Below, one piece after another: positions 57,552 to 64,000 of a DNA stretch of 64,000 nucleotides (position 1 is its first letter; the number at the start of each line of letters is the position of its first letter). The DNA comes from Adiantum capillus-veneris (lineage: Eukaryota > Streptophyta > Polypodiopsida > Polypodiales > Pteridaceae), in contig CM043963.1 of the NCBI GenBank assembly GCA_014529385.2, positions 4,529,001 to 4,593,000 of the forward strand. Reading direction: 5' to 3'. The notes under the pieces were generated by a model. It saw only the letters and a program-made list of their open reading frames with translations, was not told the DNA's origin and searched no databases. Made by a program: the position numbers and the translations under genes.

Positions 57552-58560
57552 AAGTGAGTCGTCCGCGACGAGCAGGTGTTAGAGTGCATGGGAATAAAGC
57601 ACGTGTCTATGCATAGCCGTATAGTGTGGCTCTATGATGCTCATGGAGGATATGCATGGGAAAACAAATTGTTGTGCAAGAGATAGGTGTTGAACAATAT
57701 GTTCAGTGGCTACTGGTGGAGAGGTTCCTTGGAAGCTGCGTGGCCCGAACAATAGTAATGTAGAAGGTGTGCTCTGTGTTTGACTGTGAACTGCAAAAGT
57801 TTTGATGTTGCCGATGGTGTCAGTTGTTGGGATTTTTTGGGTTGCCATCAAAATTCCCTAGGTGTGGATTCACTAGAAGAGGCATCATGAAGGCGATATT
57901 GTTTTGGTTGCCATACCCATTTGAGGTGTGGTTGGATGTCGAAGAGAGTGGTCCATTGGTTTAGGCTGCTCGACAACAACGGTGGGCAATATGTGATGGT
58001 TTAATTTTTTGGTAGGCAATGTAGGTTTACGTGTATTGATTTGGCTTTTAGGTATCCACAATTTCCTAGGCTTGGTTTGCATGATTGATTTCTTAACCCA
58101 TATTTTCGTAACCATGGAGGTGGATGATTGCTGAGCTGTCGGTCGGTGGCGAAGGTAGAGGTTCCCATTCATATTCCGTTTGTACAAATGGCGTGGCTAA
58201 ATATTGACCATCATGTTCGATGCGTAAAGTGTTGTCCCGCCAGTTTGGTGTTGCCTGATAAGTGCACACCATGGCACTCCCAAAATAACTGCTTCGTTCA
58301 GTTGATGATCTTCAACCACATGAAATTGATGTGGATAAACTGTTCCACCAATGTTGATTGGCAAATTTATGTGGCCTAGACTGTCCATAGTACCTCTATT
58401 GGTGACCTTGAACCCCATAGTGTTTGGCATTAGAGGTTCATGTGTGATTTTTTTGAAAGTGGAGTAGTTAACCACATTAGCTTTGGCCCCTTAATCCACT
58501 AACTCTCTTTTGGTGGTGCCGTTGGTAAGTTGTAACTAAATACGTAGATCCATTCCTCCT
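57552..58560 (-). pseudogene. Gypsy copy 2: second retropepsin-like domain after integrase, plus 3' tail
   Basis: Minus strand near 58560-58197: GGMDLRIQLQLTNGTTKREL, VD-stop-GAKANVVNYSTFKK and LNEAVILGVPWCALI. It is colinear with the same extra domain in gypsy copy 1 (41640-41118). The active-site triplet is interrupted by TAA in place of the Thr codon of DTGA. Stretches to 57552 contain frames without known domains and lead to the polypurine-like tract. Confidence 0.7.
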
Positions 58561-58631
58561 AACCATGTAGTTGCCGTTTGTATAGATGCCATCGAAGCAT
58601 GTTAATTAGACAGTGCCTGTTGTTCTTTCCT

Positions 58632-59214
58632 CTAAAAGTTTGATTGTTTCCTGCATTTCAATATTCTGAGTTTGGGCTTCTGTTGTGCTTGTTCCCGAAT
58701 GTCCTGTGCTTGACATCTGCATTGAGTTGCTGCATGGAGTGTTGCAAGTTCGTCTGGTGTCAAAGGAAGATGATATTTCTTTAACCTGCATCCAATTGTC
58801 CAATTAAGCATCTCCTCTCCTGCCAATGTTGCAAGTTTAACGGTGCCACTTTGCGATATATCATGGATCACAAAAGGCCCCATGCCTCGCTTTTTGAGTT
58901 TTTTGGAGTGTTGTTTCAAGGTATACATGAGAACGTAATCCCCTTTTCGAAACTCCTTACCAACCACGTGTTCATCATAAAAAGCTTTCATTTCCTTTTT
59001 CTGAGCATATATGTCAGCTATCACTCTGAGTCTTTCATCTAACTGTTCTAGGGTGTCTAGTCTCTCCGATAGCTCATGGCCCGTCCATCCTAATTGTGTT
59101 GCCACTCTGAGGGATTTGGCTAGGAATTCCGATGGTAGTATCGCATTAATTCCGAATACAAGGTTAAAGGGAGTCGTGCCAATGGAAGTTTTAAGAGTTA
59201 CATAATAAGCCCAT
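58632..59214 (-). pseudogene. Gypsy copy 2: integrase C-terminal region
   Basis: WAYYVTLKTSIGTTPFNLVF, LEQLDERLRVIADIYAQKKE, KGDYVLMYTLKQHSKKLKKR and EEMLNWTIGCRLKKYHLPLT give the end of the core and the integrase C-terminal fold. It is separated from the rest of the core by a MITE insertion at 59215-59432. Confidence 0.9.
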
Positions 59215-59432
59215 CCCAGGGCAGTCACTTTTTAGAATGTGTATGATATCACGTGAGTTAACCGGAGAGGATTATTAAAAGACCAAAATGTATAAAAATG
59301 TATACATACAGAGGGGGGTGGGGGTTTTTTAAATGGGCTCACAGTATAAGTATAGTATGTATATTGGGGTATTATTAATTACCTCTTGAACGCACGTGAT
59401 ATAGGGGTCTTTTGATAAGTGACTGCCCCGGG
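59215..59432. mobile_element. 218-bp MITE, hAT-like, inserted in integrase
   Basis: Terminal inverted repeats of 16 bp with one mismatch (CCCAGGGCAGTCACTT at 59215-59230; complement CCCGGGGCAGTCACTT at 59417-59432). They are flanked by an 8-bp direct repeat AAGCCCAT (59207-59214 and 59433-59440). Removing it restores the integrase frame across LWA/WAYY. 8-bp duplications point to the hAT superfamily. There is no coding capacity. Confidence 0.9.
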
Positions 59433-60065
59433 AAGCCCATAAAGCGGTGTGTAATTTCTGATCCCAATCATTTCTTGATTCACTAACTATTTTGGTGAGC
59501 ACTATGCATAGGATTTTGTTGGTGCTCTCTGCCTGTCCGTTGGCTTGCAGATGATACGGTGCTGACTTTTGATGGATCACCATGACTTCGTCAAGGAGAG
59601 TCTCAATGACATTGATCACAAAGTGTGTTCCTCTATCTCTTACTATTTCGAATGGTAGTCCATACCGCGTAAAGACGTTTTCGAAAAGGAATTGAGTTGT
59701 AGTCCTTGCATCAATTTTTTGGGTTGCTTTGGCTTTCGCCCACTTCGTCATGTAATCCGTTGCTACAATAATGTATTGTGCGTGTGTCCTGTATCCTGGA
59801 GGGTTGATGGGACCAATGAAGTCAATGCCCCATTTGGAAAAAGCAGAAACTCCCATCATCGGCCTCAGTGGCATGTCATCTCTACGCAAGGGTGGTTTCG
59901 TGCGTTGACATTCGTCACATTGTTTGACGTATGTGGTTGCATGCATGAATAGGGTCGGCCACCATATACCTGACTTTAGCACTAGCTTTGTCGTTTTATC
60001 GGCGGAGAAGTATCCTCCGGGTTGTCCCGTGTGTGCTTGATCTAGGATGGTGTAATATTCGCTTT
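59433..60065 (-). pseudogene. Gypsy copy 2: second zinc module and integrase core
   Basis: AHTGQPGGYFSADKTTKLVL, SGIWWPTLF and VKQCDECQR form an HHCC module with the second His changed to Tyr. Then comes the core: KWGIDFIGPINPPG (first Asp), IVRDRGTHFV (second Asp) and HLQANGQAESTNKIL (Glu), so the DDE triad is present. This part is open for about 200 codons until the MITE boundary. Confidence 0.9.
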
Positions 60066-60580
60066 TTGTGGCACACAGCCGTTATTGTTTGTCTTTCCCC
60101 CGCCTATACAGTTGGTTGGCAATGAGCAGATAATGTTTGGCCTCTTCCTTGATAATTTTCCTTCTTGATTTGTCCCATTCCTCTGGAAAGGTTTTGTTTT
60201 TTAAGTACTCAATGATGTGAGCACTCCATTTAGGTGCTTGTACTACCCGAAACATTGTGGCATGTTCCATTGAGGGCTGTATTATACATTTATCGTAGGA
60301 TTTTACATATTTATGGACACTGTATTTCATGTTTGGCCAGTAGACACCCAGTCTTTGTAACTGTTGGCCTATCTATATTTCACCAATGTGAAATCCCGTA
60401 TTTTGTATATGAGCTTGTTTGAGGTAGTAGGTGGTATCTTCAGGCTGAACACATAGTCTCAACATTCCATCTTTACCGTGTTTGTACAACCATCTTGCTA
60501 AAACGATGAGATTCCGTGTTTGTTGGATCATTGATGGTTGTCTTTCTATCTGCAAAGAGCCGATTGTGAGTAGTGGCATG
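60066..60580 (-). pseudogene. Gypsy copy 2: first zinc module and linker
   Basis: ARWLYKHGKDGMLRLC, LKQAHIQNTGFHIGE, GVYWPNMKYSVHKYVKSYDK and C give an HHC(C) module in which the first Cys of the pair is Tyr-replaced. A linker follows: APKWSAHIIEYLKNKTFPEE and EAKHYLLIANQLYRRGKDK. The linker matches that between the two modules in gypsy copy 1. Confidence 0.75.
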
Positions 60581-60594
60581 ACTTCTTCGCTCCA

Positions 60595-61083
60595 TCACGG
60601 CACCATTTCTATGTTAAACAGATATGAATCAGGAAGTTCATCATCGACACCCATAGGTGCTTCCCCATGAAATATTCGTAAAAGATGATATGTTCTCTGG
60701 TGCATGGTTCCCTTTTTTACAACCACCATGAAGTCAAACTCAAGAAACATTATAAACCAACGAGCAGTTCTTCCAATATTGCAAGGTTTGTTTCCTAGAT
60801 ATAGCAGTACTTGATGATCCACGAAGAAGAAAAACTTGTTTGCTAGAAGGGAGTGTCTAAATTTCTTGACAGCATAGATCATTCCCAAGCCCTCTCTTTC
60901 TGTACTGGTATAATTTTGCTCTGCGTTGTTTAGTTGTTGACTGGAGTAAAAAAAGGGAAAATCCATTTTCTTCTCTCTTGGCTGGGCTATGCACCCAATG
61001 GCATAGGCTTCCACATGGACATGGAAGATTTTTCTCCAGTCAGGGGCTTGCAAAATTGGAGCTAAAATCAAATGTTGCTTCAA
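60595..61083 (-). pseudogene. Gypsy copy 2: RNase H
   Basis: LILAPILQAPDWRKIFHVHV, AIGCIAQPREKKMDFPFFYS, STEREGLGMIYAVKKFRHSL and FFVDHQVLLYLGNK. It is the same layout as copy 1 but about three codons are missing around the first catalytic Asp (VEAYAIGC), so that residue is lost. Confidence 0.85.
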
Positions 61084-61156
61084 TTTTTGGAAAGCCTACT
61101 CACATTCCTCCGTCCATTCAAACTTAGTTATGAGGGCGTACAATGGCTTAGCTATT

Positions 61157-61161
<5 letters not shown>

Positions 61162-61187
<26 letters not shown>
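61162..61187. repeat. (AT)n microsatellite
   Basis: Thirteen AT units inside the reverse transcriptase-RNase H junction of gypsy copy 2. Confidence 0.95.
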
Positions 61188-61189
61188 GA

Positions 61190-61860
61190 AAATGCCGGTA
61201 GTATCCGCAATGCCCCATAAATGCTTGCACTTAATCTTTTATCTTCATTGGTCTTGGTAGTGCCACATTTGTCTGCACCTTTTCTTGATCAATTGAAATG
61301 CCATTTTTTGACACTATGTGGCCCATAATTCTACCCTGTCTCACCATGAAGGCACATTTTTCCGGGTTTAAGCAAATACGTACGTTCTGCACTTTTCAAA
61401 GACTTTACTCAGATGAGTGATGTGGTCACTTCATCGATGGGAATGAACACAAAGATCATCCATGTAGATCTCCAGAAATTGTCTGAGATATTCTTTGAAT
61501 GCGTGGGTCATTAATCTTTGAAATGTGGGAGGGGCATTGGTCAAGCCGAAAGGAATTACCCTATATGCAGATATACCCCACTCTCTCGCAAAAGATGTCT
61601 TATGCTGATCTTCCGCCTTAATCGTCAACTGGTTGTAGCCTAAGAATCCATCCAAGAAACTATAGGCTTCTTTCCCTGCTACCCTCTCAATAACATGATC
61701 AGTTATTGGCAGTGGGTAGTTATCCCTAATGGTGGCTACATTTACTTGCTTGAGATTTAAAAAAACACGTAGTTTGCCATTGTTTTTGGGTACCACCACA
61801 ATCGGGGACACCCACCCTGTGTGCTCAATCTCGTAGATAAACTTGGTGTACTTTAATTTT
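61190..61860 (-). pseudogene. Gypsy copy 2: reverse transcriptase palm
   Basis: SPIVVVPKNNGKLRVFLNLK, FLDGFLGYNQLTIKAEDQHK, YRVIPFGLTNAPPTFQRLM and FLEIYMDDLCVHSHR: the catalytic YMDD is intact. Frames break at 61431 and beyond. Confidence 0.92.
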
Positions 61861-61861
61861 T

Positions 61862-62413
61862 CTATTCCTCCTTGCTTTTCTGTGAAAAAGTTTCATTGTA
61901 CATGTAAGGACGTTGTCTGCATAGTCTGGCTTCACTCTTAAGGGGAATCGTGTGCTGACATATCTCCGGATCTATCCCTTTCAGATCTTTGTAAGACCAT
62001 GCAAAGACATCTTTATATTGCCTGAGCGTATTGACTAGAAGTTTCTCTTCCTCTTCAGTAAGGTCCGTGGCAATATAGGCCGGTTGAGGCTCCTCTCCGG
62101 GTTCTGCTAAGTTGATGCTTTTCATGTTTTTAGGCCCATGATATGAAGTTCCTGGTTCTTTGGGATCTTGTTTGGGTTTTTGCACCACTATCTTCCTACC
62201 CTGAATGGTATACTTATTATAGTGGGATGGTGCATCAAATTTATCATCATTTGATTCCTCGTCAGTTTCCATTTTGGTTGTCCAAATTTCTTTCAATGCC
62301 CATTTTAAATCATTGTATTTGATTTTGCATTTCATCTTGGACAACTTAGATGGTTTTTCGGTATTTTTCTCTTTTTTTTGGTTTATGCTTTGATGTTGTT
62401 TTGGTTGAGTCAT
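61862..62413 (-). pseudogene. Gypsy copy 2: linker and start of reverse transcriptase
   Basis: Lys-rich N-part (KKEKNTEKPSKLSKMKCKIK), then EPGEEPQPAYIATDLTEEEE, YKDVFAWSYKDLKGIDPEIC and RQRPYMYNETFSQK, the conserved segment before the palm. A short gap to 61811 contains a frame change. Confidence 0.85.
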
Positions 62414-62423
62414 GTTTCATATA

Positions 62424-62850
62424 TCACTTTGATATCCTGTCCTTGAGGCAGTCAGTCGCTTCGACTAACCTTAAGTACAATGTTTTGTTAGTTAACAGAG
62501 GTAATGAGTCCTCGTGGTGCTTGTTGTGGTTTTTTTTGCGTTTATCTCGATATCTGCATTGTCTTCGAGGGTTTTGGTTTGGGAAATCATAGTAGATCAC
62601 TTGGCGATCCTTCCGTTTGATGTTCTGGCTTGAGCTACTGGGCAGCTCATCGTCCACGTTATCCTCTAGCGTCTTATCAGTTGAGTCTTGAAACTCTTCT
62701 TCATCATTCGTTTGGACAAGGTCCCTTACAGAGATTTTGTCCACCACTATGCATAAGCACTCGGCCACCCCTTCCTTGTCAGGTACGTCTTTCTATAAAT
62801 TCATCATGGAAGGGAATGGAATGATATCGTACCCTTCCTCGTCACAAAAT
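62424..62850 (-). pseudogene. Gypsy copy 2: acidic linker between protease and reverse transcriptase
   Basis: Open stretch with LVQTNDEEEFQDSTDKTLED and KRKDRQVIYYDFPNQNPRRQ. No known domain. It corresponds in position to 50700-50400 of copy 1. Confidence 0.55.
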
Positions 62851-62880
62851 TTAGTGAGGGTCACTTCATTGACACAAACA

Positions 62881-63640
62881 TCAAGAGTAGCTAGTATTTG
62901 TTGCCATTCCAAACGGTTGGAACATCTCCTTTGGAAAAGGCTCTGGTATGTATTCTTCATCTTGTGCAGTCCTATCAAGAATGCAATCTTCCTTTTTTAG
63001 ACTTCCAGAATCCGAAGCTTCTCCTGTCCATTGGTAAGCTTTGTTTTGGAGCCAAGCCGGTATTCCTCCTTCCTGGTCAGTTGTGGAATGCAGGTCTTCT
63101 CCTGGGGTTCTATCTACGTCTTTATAGCTATGATCTGTGACACTAATTTTTGTAGTGACATCCTTGGTTCTAAGATAGAGATAGTCATAACCCCAATCTT
63201 GGATCATCTTGAGTTGACGCATGAATGGTCTGCCCAGAATGATGTCGAAATTGCTGCTCTCATCGCAATTCATAATAGCAAAGGTGTCTTCATATGCAAT
63301 TCCACAAGAGGTTACTACAATCTGCTCCAAGATTCCAATAGGTCTCTTCAGGTACTCATCCGCTAGTTGAAGTTTCATTCTCATTTTTCTTAGAGCAGGT
63401 TTTCCACATTTCTTTGGAGGATATGGAAATTCCGGCTCCACTGTCCAATATCGCTATTGATTTTACATCCTTGTACTCTACCGGTAGGGTAGTACTTCCT
63501 TCTTCACCTTCACAATAGTCCCCTACCTTGTTTACAGTCACTAGCTCATGTTTAATTTTCTTCGAGGGTTGTGTTTTTAACGTGTTTCGAGAAATCTCTG
63601 TTGAAGGAATTACAAGCCCTATTTTTTCCAAAATTTTTGC
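62881..63640 (-). pseudogene. Gypsy copy 2: first retropepsin
   Basis: SIAILDSGAGISISSKEMWK (active-site DSGA) near 63460, a frame change near 63400, then MKLQLADEYLKRPIGILEQI and FDIILGRPFMRQLKMIQDWG. This is the usual gypsy protease placed before the reverse transcriptase. It would process the polyprotein. Confidence 0.88.
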
Positions 63641-63649
63641 AACCTCGTC

Positions 63650-64000
63650 TCAAAGATGCAGTCTAATGTTCAGCAACTCTGAAAAGTCAGTGTACAACGG
63701 ATAGGTGATAACATCAGCTCGTGAAGAGTTTTAGCATCCATTATCTTTTGATTGGCTTTCCATTGAGATGGAACTTTCCTTACCTCTGATCGAGTTTCAG
63801 GGTTACCAATAAATGAAGGTAAAGTCTTCACTGACTGTGGTTTACTGTCTTCCGATATCGATGTGCCTGCATCTCCATACAATGATTGGATGTCATATGG
63901 GTAGAGCTCATGCTCCAGGTGGATTTCCGGGATAGGATCTAACACAACTGTGGCACTTCCGTCCGTCCTATTCCTAATCTGTTCCCATAGCTCTTGAGGC
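63650..64000 (-). pseudogene. Gypsy copy 2: gag-protease junction, open at window edge
   Basis: PQELWEQIRNRTDGSATVVL and EIHLEHELYPYDIQSLYGDA are followed by VRKVPSQWKANQKIMDAKTL. No zinc knuckle is in view. The frame continues past the edge and breaks near 63660. Confidence 0.55.

Overview
This is nuclear DNA from a land plant. It has exon/intron genes with GT-AG junctions, a CACTA (En/Spm-type) DNA transposon with TNP2- and TNP1-like genes, Ty1/copia and Ty3/gypsy LTR retrotransposons with plant-type primer sites, a MITE, and long satellite-like arrays. The species cannot be fixed from the sequence. The repeat load and long repeat-filled introns suggest a large genome, perhaps a seed-free plant or a gymnosperm (low confidence).

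Left part (1-36.7 kb). A 414-codon open exon of an uncharacterised transposase-like protein runs off the left edge on the minus strand. From about 1.3 to 36.7 kb the DNA is dominated by a dispersed tandem family built on the 20-mer TTGGACAAGTGGTGGACCTT. Around 6.5-8.5 kb it is organised as a roughly 867-bp dimer of 425- and 442-bp units. The core reads on the plus strand up to about 28.7 kb and mostly on the minus strand from 29.1 to 36.4 kb. An almost complete CACTA element (8550-16086, 3-bp target duplication AGG) and a solo LTR (29319-29697, target duplication ATTAT) are inserted in the array, and both empty sites can be read from sibling array units.

Embedded in the array is a multi-exon plus-strand gene (20498-28343) whose splice phases join a ParB-like DGQH domain, a methyltransferase-like region, a SET domain and an FCP1/NIF-like phosphatase with a SAP-like tail. 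The first two exons are open. The SET and phosphatase exons carry three stops and one frameshift. A separate intact FCP1-like exon lies at 33503-34278. Both phosphatase copies lack the second catalytic aspartate.

Right part (36.7-64 kb). This is a nest of decayed retroelements: a copia fragment (plus), two gypsy pol copies (minus), a gag fragment (plus), an ORF1-type element (minus), and a structurally complete 5.04-kb non-autonomous LTR element (42394-47431). The last has matched 913-bp LTRs and carries only a gag and an unknown 319-codon ORF. A 218-bp MITE with an 8-bp target duplication interrupts one integrase.

The items most worth checking are: the ParB/methyltransferase/SET/FCP1 gene; the gypsy lineage with a duplicated integrase zinc domain and a second retropepsin after the integrase; the recurring GATCGCGATC palindromes in retroelement leaders; and the array's higher-order structure.
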